From NCBI GenBank assembly GCA_965243245.1, contig OZ251536.1, forward strand, positions 1,178,001 to 1,242,000: a DNA stretch of 64,000 nt, read 5' to 3'. The position numbers and the translations under genes are program-made. The notes beneath the pieces were generated by a model that saw only the letters and a program-made list of their open reading frames with translations, did not search any database and was not told the DNA's origin. Source of the DNA: JAYQKL01 sp965243245. Lineage in GTDB: Bacteria; Pseudomonadota; Alphaproteobacteria; RS24. Within the stretch, counting starts at the first letter, position 1, and each line of letters starts with the position of its first letter. Of the stretch, positions 43,104 through 51,744 are shown piece after piece.

Positions 43104-43760
43104 GTGAATATTGCCCTGATAGATTATGATTCTGGCAATCTCCGCTCTGCGCAAAAGGCTTTTGAGCGCGTCGCGGGAAGTTTGTTTGATGTGCCAAAGG
43201 TTTTGCTAACCAGCAATCCTGATGCGGTGCTGGCGGCGGATTATATTATTTTGCCCGGGGTCGGGGCGTTTGGTGATTGTGCCAAAGGTTTAAGAGCGAT
43301 TGAGGGTATGGAAGAAGCTCTAAACCAGCGTGTGCTAAAAGAGGGGCGTCCGTTTTTGGGCATTTGCGTTGGCATGCAGCTTATGGCAAATAGCGGTACG
43401 GAAAATATGCAAACCAATCAGGGCGTGCCGTATCAGGGGTTAGGCTGGATTGACGGGCAGGTAAAACCACTTATTTTGAAAGATAAAACTTTGAAAATTC
43501 CGCATATGGGATGGAATGAAATCCAGTGCATACCCATGCATCCAGTTCTTGAGGGCTTAGATGGGGAAACAGTTTATTTTGTTCACAGCTATGCTTTCCT
43601 GCCCGAAGATGAAGCAAACTGTATTGCGCATTGTTCATATGATGAGGCATTTTGTGCCGTCATTGCGCGTGACAATATGGTGGGGACACAATTCCATCCT
43701 GAAAAAAGCCAGCGTAACGGTCTCACCCTCATTGAAAATTTTTTGAAGTGGTGTCCATGA
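43104..43760 (+). CDS. hisH: Imidazole glycerol phosphate synthase, glutaminase subunit
   Basis: The 218-residue class-I amidotransferase has the nucleophile C88 in GICVGMQLMA and the His/Glu pair in FHPEKSQ. It supplies ammonia to HisF. It starts with GTG at 43104 after an AAAGGA. The stop overlaps the start of hisA (ATGA). Confidence 0.95.
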   Translation: MNIALIDYDSGNLRSAQKAFERVAGSLFDVPKVLLTSNPDAVLAADYIILPGVGAFGDCAKGLRAIEGMEEALNQRVLKEGRPFLGICVGMQLMANSGTENMQTNQGVPYQGLGWIDGQVKPLILKDKTLKIPHMGWNEIQCIPMHPVLEGLDGETVYFVHSYAFLPEDEANCIAHCSYDEAFCAVIARDNMVGTQFHPEKSQRNGLTLIENFLKWCP

Positions 43761-44485
43761 TTTTGTTTCCAGCAATTGATTTAAAAAACGGACATTGTGT
43801 TCGCCTCGAGCAAGGCGATATGGCGCGGGCAACCCTCTTTAACCAAAGCCCTGCTGTTCAGGCACGCACATTTGCGAGGCAGGGTTTTTCTCAGTTGCAT
43901 TTGGTGGACCTTGATGGTGCCTTTGCGGGCAAGCCAGTCAATGGCGCAGCAGTAGAGGCTATTTTGCAAGCCACCAAAGTGCCAGTGCAATTAGGCGGCG
44001 GTATCCGTGATCTTGAAACAATTGAGATGTGGCTCGATAAAGGCATTAGCCGTGTTATTTTGGGTACAATCGCTGTTCGTAATCCAACGCTTGTTAAGCG
44101 AGCTTGCCGTTTGTTTCCGAGTAAAATTGCTGTTGGTATTGATGCGCGTAGCGGACGTGTAGCTGTTGAGGGCTGGGCGCAAGAAAGCGATCTGAGGGCA
44201 ATAGATTTGGCACGCCAATTTGAAGATGCTGGCATTGGCGCGATTATTTATACAGATATTGACCGTGATGGCTTGCTCAAAGGGGTGAATGTGGAAGCAA
44301 CAGCACGGCTTGCCGAAGCTGTTTCCATTCCGATAATTGCCTCGGGCGGGCTGGCAGGAATAGATGATATTATTGCGTTGCAAAAATATGAAACGAGCGG
44401 AATCATTGGAGCGATTGCAGGGCGCGCTCTTTATGATGGACGGCTGAAGGCGGCTGAAGTCCTTGCGCTTGACGGGGTAAACTAA
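43757..44485 (+). CDS. hisA: ProFAR isomerase
   Basis: The 242-residue TIM barrel has the catalytic D8 in FPAIDLKNG and the second acidic strand IYTDIDRDGLL, plus the phosphate loops VQLGGGIRD and IASGGLAG. It isomerises ProFAR in the fourth step of histidine synthesis. Its start is set at the ATG overlapping hisH; in-frame GTGs just upstream lie within hisH. Confidence 0.95.
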   Translation: MILFPAIDLKNGHCVRLEQGDMARATLFNQSPAVQARTFARQGFSQLHLVDLDGAFAGKPVNGAAVEAILQATKVPVQLGGGIRDLETIEMWLDKGISRVILGTIAVRNPTLVKRACRLFPSKIAVGIDARSGRVAVEGWAQESDLRAIDLARQFEDAGIGAIIYTDIDRDGLLKGVNVEATARLAEAVSIPIIASGGLAGIDDIIALQKYETSGIIGAIAGRALYDGRLKAAEVLALDGVN

Positions 44486-45240
44486 TGCTGAAAATTCGTA
44501 TCATTCCTTGTTTGGATGTGGCTGATGGGCGTGTTGTCAAGGGGGTTCAATTTGTTGACCTCATAGATGCGGGCGACCCGGTAGAAGCGGCGCGCATTTA
44601 TGACCAAGAGGGAGCGGACGAGTTATGTTTCCTTGACATTACCGCAAGCTATGAAAAAAGATCAATCTTGCTTGATGTGGTACGCGCAACCGCAGAGCAA
44701 TGTTTCATGCCTTTGACCGTTGGCGGCGGGGTGCGTTCAGTTCAAGATGTGCGCGCCTTATTATTGGCGGGCGCAGATAAGGTTTCTTTTAATACAGCCG
44801 CCGTGCAGACACCTGATATTGTGCGCGAAGCCGCCGATAAATTTGGCACGCAATGTATTGTTGTTGCTATTGATGCAAAAAAAGTTGATGAAGAACGCTG
44901 GGAAATTTTCACGCATGGGGGGCGCGAGAAAACCGGGATTGAGGCGGTGCGCTTTGCACGCGATGTGGCGGCGCGCGGCGCAGGTGAAATTTTGCTGACC
45001 TCAATGGATAAAGATGGCACGCGTGAGGGCTTTGATTTGGCATTGACGCGAAAAATTTCTGACGCCGTTCCCGTTCCCGTGGTCGCTTCTGGAGGGGTTG
45101 GGCATCCTGACCATTTTGTTTCAGGCGTAAAACAAGGGCGAGCAAGCGCAGTGCTGGCGGCGTCTATTTTTCATTTCGGCGATTATACGATCGCTGAGAC
45201 CAAAAAGGTGATGGCGGATGCAGGCATTCAGGTTCGGTGA
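44485..45240 (+). CDS. hisF: Imidazole glycerol phosphate synthase, cyclase subunit
   Basis: The 251-residue TIM barrel has D11 in IPCLDVADGRVVKG and the acidic strand VVAIDAK, with LTVGGGVRS and VASGGVGHPDHF as phosphate loops. It forms IGP and AICAR with HisH. It shares one base with the hisA stop (TAATG). Confidence 0.96.
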   Translation: MLKIRIIPCLDVADGRVVKGVQFVDLIDAGDPVEAARIYDQEGADELCFLDITASYEKRSILLDVVRATAEQCFMPLTVGGGVRSVQDVRALLLAGADKVSFNTAAVQTPDIVREAADKFGTQCIVVAIDAKKVDEERWEIFTHGGREKTGIEAVRFARDVAARGAGEILLTSMDKDGTREGFDLALTRKISDAVPVPVVASGGVGHPDHFVSGVKQGRASAVLAASIFHFGDYTIAETKKVMADAGIQVR

Positions 45241-45319
45241 GGTTCGAATGTAATGCCTGATATTGAGTCCCAAGCTGAAAAAAGGTACATAAACTCTTAA
45301 AGTATAGAATGAGGCAAAT

Positions 45320-45634
45320 ATGCAGACGGTTTTAGACAAGCTTTTCGAAACAATAAAAGAACGCAAAAGGGCGGGCCCAAAAAACTCCTATACCGCTCAA
45401 TTGCTGGCAGACGCACCCGCCCGCCCCGCTCGTAAGCTGGCAGAAGAAGCTGTGGAAACACTGATCGCCGCTTTGCAACAAGACCGTCAGGGTGTTGTCA
45501 TGGAATCGGCGGACGTGCTTTATCATCTGCTTGTTGTGCTGGTTGGCGCAGGGGTTGAGCTTGGAGAAGTTTATGCCGAGCTAGAACGCCGCGAAGGCAT
45601 ATCGGGTTTTGAGGAAAAAGCGACGCGCCTATAA
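45320..45634 (+). CDS. hisE: Phosphoribosyl-ATP pyrophosphatase
   Basis: The 104-residue protein has the MazG-like metal motif KLAEEAVETLIAAL followed by ESADVLYHLLVVLVGAGVELGEVYAEL, all helical as expected for HisE. It hydrolyses PR-ATP to PR-AMP in step two of histidine synthesis. It is separated from hisF by 79 bp. HisI is not fused, as is usual outside the enterobacteria. Confidence 0.93.
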   Translation: MQTVLDKLFETIKERKRAGPKNSYTAQLLADAPARPARKLAEEAVETLIAALQQDRQGVVMESADVLYHLLVVLVGAGVELGEVYAELERREGISGFEEKATRL

Positions 45635-45680
45635 ACGACACTATCAAACTGAATATAAAGAGCATAAAGAGGATTAAAAT

Positions 45681-46673
45681 ATGCCCCCGCCTTCCCTTTC
45701 ATCGGATTTACAATCGCCTTATCGCCGCTATACAGCACAGGAATGGGGCGACCTTCAAAGGGATGAAACGCTCTGTTTAACAGAGGAAGAAATCATCAAC
45801 TTGCGCGGCAGAGGCGAAACCGTTTCACTTAAAGAGGTGGAACAAATTTATCTTCCTCTTTCGCGTCTGTTAAGTTTTTATGTGCTGGCGACAAAAGGTC
45901 TGTTTGCCGCAACCAATGAGTTCTTGGGGCGCGAGCAAAAAGTTCCCTATATTATTGGTGTTGCGGGTTCGGTCGCTGTTGGGAAAAGCACGACCTCGCG
46001 TATTTTGCGCGAAATGTTGGCGCGGTGGCAAAACCATCCCAAGGTTCAGCTTGTGACAACGGATGGGTTTTTATATCCCAATGCTGAATTGGAAAACCGC
46101 GGCTTGATGGAGCGCAAAGGTTTCCCTGAAAGTTTTGACCGCACCGCTTTACGGGCTTTTTTAACTGACGTCAAATCAGGCAAGCCAAGTGTTGAAGCCC
46201 CCGTTTATTCACATATTGTTTATGATGTTGTGCCGGATGAAAAAATTTACATTGACCTGCCGGATATTTTAATTGTCGAGGGATTGAATGTTTTGCAGCT
46301 GGCGCGTATCGTTGAAAACAGTGCGGAAAATAGTCCAAAAAATAATCCGGAGAACCATAATGAAATTCCTTTCATTTCAGACTTTTTTGATTTTTCTATC
46401 TATATAGATGCACAAGCAGATGCCATTCGTGATTGGTATGTTGCCCGCTTTCTTGAATTGCGTAACACGGCTTTTATTAAGCCGGGTGCTTATTTCTCGC
46501 GCTATGCAAACCTTGATGATGAGGCAGCAACACGCACGGCTTTGGGTATTTGGAAGAACATTAATCAGCGCAATCTTGAGCAGAACATTATGCCCACGCG
46601 CGGGCGGGCTGATTTGATTCTACATAAAAATAGAGCACATCAAATTGACGAAGTGCGGTTGCGCAAAATTTAA
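45681..46673 (+). CDS. coaA: Pantothenate kinase, type I
   Basis: The 330-residue kinase has the P-loop GSVAVGKS at 96-103 and the sequences TTDGFLYPN, MERKGFPESFD and FIDAQ-like IYIDAQADAIRDWY. It makes 4'-phosphopantothenate, the first committed step to CoA. A low-complexity insert (ENSAENSPKNNPEN) near residue 215 comes from a degenerate 12-bp array. The hisE-coaA neighbourhood is common in the class. Confidence 0.95.
   Translation: MPPPSLSSDLQSPYRRYTAQEWGDLQRDETLCLTEEEIINLRGRGETVSLKEVEQIYLPLSRLLSFYVLATKGLFAATNEFLGREQKVPYIIGVAGSVAVGKSTTSRILREMLARWQNHPKVQLVTTDGFLYPNAELENRGLMERKGFPESFDRTALRAFLTDVKSGKPSVEAPVYSHIVYDVVPDEKIYIDLPDILIVEGLNVLQLARIVENSAENSPKNNPENHNEIPFISDFFDFSIYIDAQADAIRDWYVARFLELRNTAFIKPGAYFSRYANLDDEAATRTALGIWKNINQRNLEQNIMPTRGRADLILHKNRAHQIDEVRLRKI
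46314..46361 (+). repeat. Degenerate 12-bp tandem array in coaA
   Basis: Four diverged 12-bp units encode E-N-S-A, E-N-S-P, K-N-N-P and E-N-H-N. They look like an older, eroded version of the arrays seen in neighbouring genes and lie in a surface loop of the kinase. Confidence 0.65.
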
Positions 46674-47671
46674 ATCCCGCCAATACCAGATTGTTCAAAT
46701 AGTGCCCGCATATTCGTGAGTGGACGCGAGCCAATATGACCCATGACTTCAGCCGCCGCAATAGCTCCCATCTGTCCGCATATTTCAGCTGGCTTGTTCT
46801 GTGCGAGCCCGCTTAAAAATCCTGCGGCAAATTGGTCGCCCGCTCCCGTCAAATCCACTATATTCTCAAGCCCAATGGCAGGAACTTGTGTAACCTTGCC
46901 GTCCATAATAATGAGAGCACCTTTTTCACTGCGCGTGATAACAGCATCAATATTTTTGGCGCGTATGGCGGCGGTGATGTCGGCCATATTCGAGCAACCA
47001 AATAACGCTTTTGCTTCTGCTTCATTGCCTAAAAGCAGGTCAACCTCGTCGACTAATAATGCGTTGAATTTGTCGATATGTCTTGCTACGCAAAACGAGT
47101 CAGATAATGAAAAGGCAACACGCCCGCCTGTGGCTTTGACTTTTGTCGCACCCGCATGAAAAGCTTGCATTGTGCACGGGCTGTCAAGCACATAACCCTC
47201 GGCGAAAAAACAGGCTGTTGCGCCCAATACATCCAGATCTAGATCATCTATGGATGTTGTTGCCGCCGCGCCAATTAAAGTATGCATGGTACGCTCGGCA
47301 TCGGGTGTGATTAGCACAATACATCGCCCCGTTAATGCGCCGCCTTTAAGCGGGCGAGAGAGAAAAGCAATATTATTTGCCAGCATTTCTTGCATAAAAA
47401 AATTGCCCAAATCATCCTCCCCCACTTTACCTATAAAAGCGGTTTGGTGACCATGTGCGGCAATACCTGCAATGGTATTAGCGGCCGAGCCGCCCGAAGA
47501 TTTGCTTTCAATTTCAACGATACCAAGCATAGAAAGGGCTTGTTCGGTATCGATCAGGGTCATCGCCCCTTTAGGGCTGTTAAGGGCGAGCAATTGCGCA
47601 TCACTGACTTTGGCAAAAACATCAACCAAGGCGGCACCCATGGCGGTTACATGAAATTTTTTAGGCGTCAT
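46670..47671 (-). CDS. PfkB-family carbohydrate/nucleoside kinase (adenosine kinase-like)
   Basis: The 333-residue ribokinase-fold protein has the first signature GGSAANTIAGIAAHGH and the second DLTGAGDQFAAGFLSG, in which the aspartate is the catalytic base. The pattern is nearest adenosine kinase / sugar kinases of alphaproteobacteria; the substrate is not certain. Its 3' end overlaps coaA convergently by 4 bp. Confidence 0.87.
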   Translation of the reverse strand: MTPKKFHVTAMGAALVDVFAKVSDAQLLALNSPKGAMTLIDTEQALSMLGIVEIESKSSGGSAANTIAGIAAHGHQTAFIGKVGEDDLGNFFMQEMLANNIAFLSRPLKGGALTGRCIVLITPDAERTMHTLIGAAATTSIDDLDLDVLGATACFFAEGYVLDSPCTMQAFHAGATKVKATGGRVAFSLSDSFCVARHIDKFNALLVDEVDLLLGNEAEAKALFGCSNMADITAAIRAKNIDAVITRSEKGALIIMDGKVTQVPAIGLENIVDLTGAGDQFAAGFLSGLAQNKPAEICGQMGAIAAAEVMGHIGSRPLTNMRALFEQSGIGGI

Positions 47672-47718
47672 TTTAATCTCTTGTTATTTTGGGGTTTATT
47701 GCTTTTTGCTTTGATGGA

Positions 47719-48357
47719 TTATGCACAAACTGTCTTACCTTTGAAACGGCATAAATTATTGACCACACATTTTGGGCAATCTGGCTTGCGGGCTTTGCAG
47801 ACATATCGCCCGTGTAAAATGAGCCAGTGATGTGCATCCACGCGGTAGGGGACGGGGACGCGCCGCTCTAGTTTCTTTTCAACCTCAAGAACATTCTTGC
47901 CAGAGGCTAACCCGGTGCGATTGCTAATCCGAAAAACATGCGTGTCCACAGCAAATGTCTCTTTGCCATAGCCTATATTCAAAACGACATTCGCGGTTTT
48001 GCGGCCAACACCCGGTAAACGAATAAGTGCCTCCATATTATCAGGCACTTGACTCTTATGGTTCTCAATTAACTGTTTGGAAAGCAGGTAAATATTTTTG
48101 GCTTTGCTACGGTAAAGGCCGATAGTGCGTACATATTCACGGATTTTTTCTTCACCAAGTGCCGCCATTCTTTCGGGCGTATCGGCAATCTTGAACAGTG
48201 CCCGAGTTGCCTTATTCACCCCCTTATCGGTCGCTTGCGCCGATAAAACGACGGCAATCAGCAAGGTGAAAATATTCACAAAATCCAATTCTGGTTTCGG
48301 CAACGGCGTCGCCGCTTGCAGGCGTGCGAAGAATTCAGCTATTTGTGCAACTTTCAT
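47719..48357 (-). CDS. nth: Endonuclease III
   Basis: The 212-residue glycosylase/lyase has the helix-hairpin-helix LPGVGRKTANVVLN (with the catalytic lysine), the catalytic aspartate in FAVDTHVFR, and the 4Fe-4S ligands C-x6-C-x2-C-x5-C at the C-terminus. It removes oxidised pyrimidines. The ATG at 48357 gives the usual length; a longer reading from 48414 adds a tail unlike the family. Confidence 0.93.
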   Translation of the reverse strand: MKVAQIAEFFARLQAATPLPKPELDFVNIFTLLIAVVLSAQATDKGVNKATRALFKIADTPERMAALGEEKIREYVRTIGLYRSKAKNIYLLSKQLIENHKSQVPDNMEALIRLPGVGRKTANVVLNIGYGKETFAVDTHVFRISNRTGLASGKNVLEVEKKLERRVPVPYRVDAHHWLILHGRYVCKARKPDCPKCVVNNLCRFKGKTVCA

Positions 48358-48486
48358 GGCCGCACTATAAGGCTTTCTTTTTTTGACGCAATAGGGCGGA
48401 TAAGTTAAAAACATAGATACGAAGCAACATTATTACTGCTTTTTGTGTGCGCTTGACATCTGCTCTTTGAAAGAGTGTGATAGCTT

Positions 48487-49113
48487 ATGGTCAAGTCAAC
48501 AAAGATAAAAAAACTTTATCATCTGGATGCTAACGGGAAACCAATTTCCATATATGATGGCGCGCAAGGCGATGAAACCTCATCATATACATGGGTTGAT
48601 TATGAGACGGCTTTTGGGCCGGCTTTGCTCGTTTTTGAATTATCTGGCACCAATGATTTTTTGTTGGCGGGGCTTGGGTTTCCAGCCAATAATTCAGCCA
48701 ATAAGCTAGCGGGCGAGGATGAAGCCGATTTTCTCAAAACATTTGCGCCCGCAAAAATAATTCCAGCAAATAAGCTAGATAAAGTTCAAGCCATAAAAAT
48801 TCAGGCTATTTTATCCGATATGGACCAAAACATATACCCGCCGCTAAGTTTATCTGGAACAGTTTTTCAGCACAGAGTCTGGCACGCTCTGATGGGTTTG
48901 GCGCAGGGTACATCAACTTATTACAAAACGCTGGCTGCCTGTCTTGACAGTGCGCCCATTGCTGTGGGCGGCGCAGTAGGCGCAAATCCCGTATCATGGC
49001 TAGTACCCTGTCATCGTGTGCTGAGTAGCGACAACATGCTACATGGCTATCGCTGGGGCTTGGGTTTGAAAGCAAAAATGTTGACGGCTGAAGGGGTCAG
49101 CTTTTTGGAATAA
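48487..49113 (+). CDS. ogt: Methylated-DNA-protein-cysteine methyltransferase
   Basis: The 208-residue protein has an N-terminal ribonuclease-like half and the C-terminal DNA-binding active-site domain, with the acceptor C175 in the invariant PCHRV. It transfers methyl groups from O6-methylguanine to itself in a suicide reaction. Its end overlaps the convergent gpmA by 17 bp. Confidence 0.9.
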   Translation: MVKSTKIKKLYHLDANGKPISIYDGAQGDETSSYTWVDYETAFGPALLVFELSGTNDFLLAGLGFPANNSANKLAGEDEADFLKTFAPAKIIPANKLDKVQAIKIQAILSDMDQNIYPPLSLSGTVFQHRVWHALMGLAQGTSTYYKTLAACLDSAPIAVGGAVGANPVSWLVPCHRVLSSDNMLHGYRWGLGLKAKMLTAEGVSFLE

Positions 49114-49717
49114 TTTCCTTATCAAGCATCATAGCCTCGCTATTCATGGTGTAGACCATTGGCTCGCCTGTGCTAATCTCAACGCCAATAATTTCTTCTG
49201 GCGTTAGGTTCTCAAGTAATTTTACAAGTGCCCGCAAAGAATTACCATGTGCGCCAACCAGCACGTTTTTTCCATTAAGCAGGTGCGGTTTTATCGCGGC
49301 TTCATAATATGGAAGCACACGGGCGGCGGTGTCTTTCAGACTTTCACCGCCGGGCGGCGGTTTATCATAGGAACGCCGCCAAATATGGACTTGCTCTGCG
49401 CCCCATTTCTTGCGCGCTTCATCTTTGTTAAGACCAGATAAATCGCCATAATCGCGCTCGTTTAAGGCTTGATTGCAAATCGGTTCTAGTTCTGGCTGAC
49501 CAAGCTTCTCAAGCAAGAGGGTACAAGTATTTTGTGCCCGCCGTAAAGCCGAGGTGAAAACAATATCAAAATTCAACTCTTTTTCTTTTAGCTTCACCCC
49601 CCCTTGCATGGCTTCAAACCGCCCCTTATCCGTTAGGTCTGGATCGCGCCATCCCGTAAATAGGTTTTGTGCGTTCCATTCGCTTTGTCCGTGACGGATA
49701 AGGACAAGTTTATTCAC
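49097..49717 (-). CDS. gpmA: 2,3-bisphosphoglycerate-dependent phosphoglycerate mutase
   Basis: The 206-residue protein has LIRHGQSEWN with the phosphohistidine H9, ERDYGDLSG with the catalytic Glu and VGAHGNSLRAL with the second His. It interconverts 3- and 2-phosphoglycerate. It begins with a GTG at 49717, 14 bp after dapB, and the pair gpmA-dapB is common here. Confidence 0.93.
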   Translation of the reverse strand: MNKLVLIRHGQSEWNAQNLFTGWRDPDLTDKGRFEAMQGGVKLKEKELNFDIVFTSALRRAQNTCTLLLEKLGQPELEPICNQALNERDYGDLSGLNKDEARKKWGAEQVHIWRRSYDKPPPGGESLKDTAARVLPYYEAAIKPHLLNGKNVLVGAHGNSLRALVKLLENLTPEEIIGVEISTGEPMVYTMNSEAMMLDKEIIPKS

Positions 49718-49731
49718 TTTATACCCCTTAA

Positions 49732-50529
49732 CTACAGCCTAAGAACATCTGTCATCTGGTACATGCCCGGCTCTTGCTCATAAGCCCATAAAGCGGCACG
49801 AAGAGCACCGCGTGCAAAAATATCTCTATCTTCGGCAATATGACCCAGAACAAGACGCTCGCCCTCGCCAGCCAAGATAACCTCATGCTCGCCAATCACC
49901 GACCCACCGCGCAATGTCGCAAACCCAATATCACCAGTGTTACGCGCCCCTGTCATGCCATGGCGGGCCGTGTCCATGTTTTTAAAAAGATCAATAGCGC
50001 GTCCTTGTGCCGCCGCTGCGCCAAGCAATAAAGCCGTGCCAGAAGGCGCATCTACTTTATGTTTATGGTGCATCTCAACAATCTCAATATCCCAGCTTGT
50101 ATCTAAAGTCGCCGCCGCCTGCTTCACAAGATTTGAAAGTAAATTAATGCCCAAACTCATATTGCCCGATTTTACAATCCGGGCGTGGCGTGCAGATGCT
50201 TTTAATTGAGCCTCTTGTTCGGGTGTAAAGCCGGTTGTTCCAATGATATGAACAAGCCGCGCCTGTGCGGCAATGGCACTCAGTGTGACAGAGCTTTCAG
50301 GGGCGGTGAAGTCAATGACACCATCAGCATCTTTGAGCGTGCTAAGGGCGTCATCACTTACCGTGATGTTGAATTTTTCCGCCCCCGCAAGCTGACCTAA
50401 ATCTTTCCCGATAGCCTCAGAGCCGCTCATTTCTAAGCCGCCCACCAGCGTATAAGCCTCATCTTGCGCGATAAGGCGCAACAGAGTACGCCCCATGCGT
50501 CCCGCACAACCATTTACAACCAGTTTCAT
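49732..50529 (-). CDS. dapB: 4-hydroxy-tetrahydrodipicolinate reductase
   Basis: The 265-residue enzyme has GCAGRMGRTL for NAD(P) binding at the start, GTTGFTPEQEA, and EMHHKHKVDAPSGTAL with the catalytic His and Lys. It serves lysine and diaminopimelate synthesis. It lies 33 bp after dnaJ and precedes gpmA on the leftward strand. Confidence 0.95.
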   Translation of the reverse strand: MKLVVNGCAGRMGRTLLRLIAQDEAYTLVGGLEMSGSEAIGKDLGQLAGAEKFNITVSDDALSTLKDADGVIDFTAPESSVTLSAIAAQARLVHIIGTTGFTPEQEAQLKASARHARIVKSGNMSLGINLLSNLVKQAAATLDTSWDIEIVEMHHKHKVDAPSGTALLLGAAAAQGRAIDLFKNMDTARHGMTGARNTGDIGFATLRGGSVIGEHEVILAGEGERLVLGHIAEDRDIFARGALRAALWAYEQEPGMYQMTDVLRL

Positions 50530-50562
50530 AAGACTTTTTATAGCAGGCGTTCGTATATGCCG

Positions 50563-51693
50563 CTAGTCTTCTAAATGATTAATGAACGCATCGCTTTCTG
50601 GGAAAATGTCTTTGCCAAGACTATTCTCAAAAGTCTCGAGCAATTTTTTTTGTTTGCGCGAAAGATTTTGCGGTGTTTCAACGCTAAGCTGGGCATATAA
50701 ATCGCCGTGGCGTCTTGAGCGTAATATCGGCATACCCTTGCCGCGTAAACGGAATTGTTGCCCACTTTGCGCGCCTTCAGGAATGGTGATTTTAACCCGC
50801 TTTTTATTCAGTAACGGAATTTCAACAGAACCGCCGTTTGCGGCAAGAGTCATTTTAATCGGGATACGGCACAAGAGGTCAGAACCTTCACGCTGCAAAA
50901 ATGGATGCGCACGAATACCAACGAAAACATAAAGATCGCCGCGCGGCCCGCCTCTGTCTCCGGCATTTCCTTCGCCGCTGAGGCGAATACGCGTGCCGTT
51001 CTCAACGCCCGCAGGGACATCAAAAGAAAGATTGCGTTCATTATAAACAGTGCCTTTGCCGCGACAGTCTCTGCATGGGGTTTTAATAATATTCCCCCTG
51101 CCCCCGCATTGACGACAGGGACGCTCTACAGAAAAAAACCCCTGCTGGTTACGCACAACACCGCTCCCTTGACAGATGCCACAGGTTTCTGCTTTTGAGC
51201 TTTTTTCCGCCCCCGACCCCGCGCAACGCGTACAGCTTATGGCACTGCCAACTTGTACGGTTTTATTAATTCCAGCAAATGCTTCTTCAAGTGTAATTTC
51301 TAGATCATACCGCAAATCCTCGCCGCGTTGCGCATCCGAGGGACGCCGCCTTCTGCCGCCGCCGCCAAAAAATTCTTCGAAAATATCGCCCATAGAGCTG
51401 AAACCCTCAAACCCACCGCCAGCGTTTTGCGCGCCTCTTCTTGCGCCTCTCGCCCTTGAGTTGCCACTTTGAAACGCCGCATGACCATACTGGTCATAGG
51501 CGGCACGGTTTTGCTCGTTCTTTAGGCACTCATAGGCTTCGGTGGCTTCTTTGAAGCTTTTTTCGGCAACTTTATTATCTGGGTTTAAATCAGGATGGAA
51601 TTTCTTCGCATTGGTGCGATAGGCCTTTTTAATCTCATCCGCCGATGCCGTTCGGGTAACGCCAAGCACGTCATAATAATCACGCTTACTCAT
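50563..51693 (-). CDS. dnaJ: Chaperone DnaJ
   Basis: The 376-residue protein has a J-domain with HPD at 33-35, a Gly-rich linker with FEEFFGGGGRRRR, the zinc domain with four CxxCxGxG units (CTRCAGSG, CGICQGSG, CRQCGGRG, CRDCRGKG) and a C-terminal peptide-binding domain. It stimulates DnaK. AAAGGAGA precedes the ATG. dnaK is 52 bp upstream. Confidence 0.97.
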   Translation of the reverse strand: MSKRDYYDVLGVTRTASADEIKKAYRTNAKKFHPDLNPDNKVAEKSFKEATEAYECLKNEQNRAAYDQYGHAAFQSGNSRARGARRGAQNAGGGFEGFSSMGDIFEEFFGGGGRRRRPSDAQRGEDLRYDLEITLEEAFAGINKTVQVGSAISCTRCAGSGAEKSSKAETCGICQGSGVVRNQQGFFSVERPCRQCGGRGNIIKTPCRDCRGKGTVYNERNLSFDVPAGVENGTRIRLSGEGNAGDRGGPRGDLYVFVGIRAHPFLQREGSDLLCRIPIKMTLAANGGSVEIPLLNKKRVKITIPEGAQSGQQFRLRGKGMPILRSRRHGDLYAQLSVETPQNLSRKQKKLLETFENSLGKDIFPESDAFINHLED

Positions 51694-51744
51694 CGGCGTT
51701 CTCCTTTGCTATTGCGGGCGCTCTTTAGGCGAGAAACAAAAGGC

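Noticed and set aside
45231..45250. ggttcgaat near the hisF end as a tRNA T-arm
   Set aside because: No cloverleaf, acceptor stem or anticodon arm can be formed around it; it is a short imperfect duplication of the hisF 3' end.
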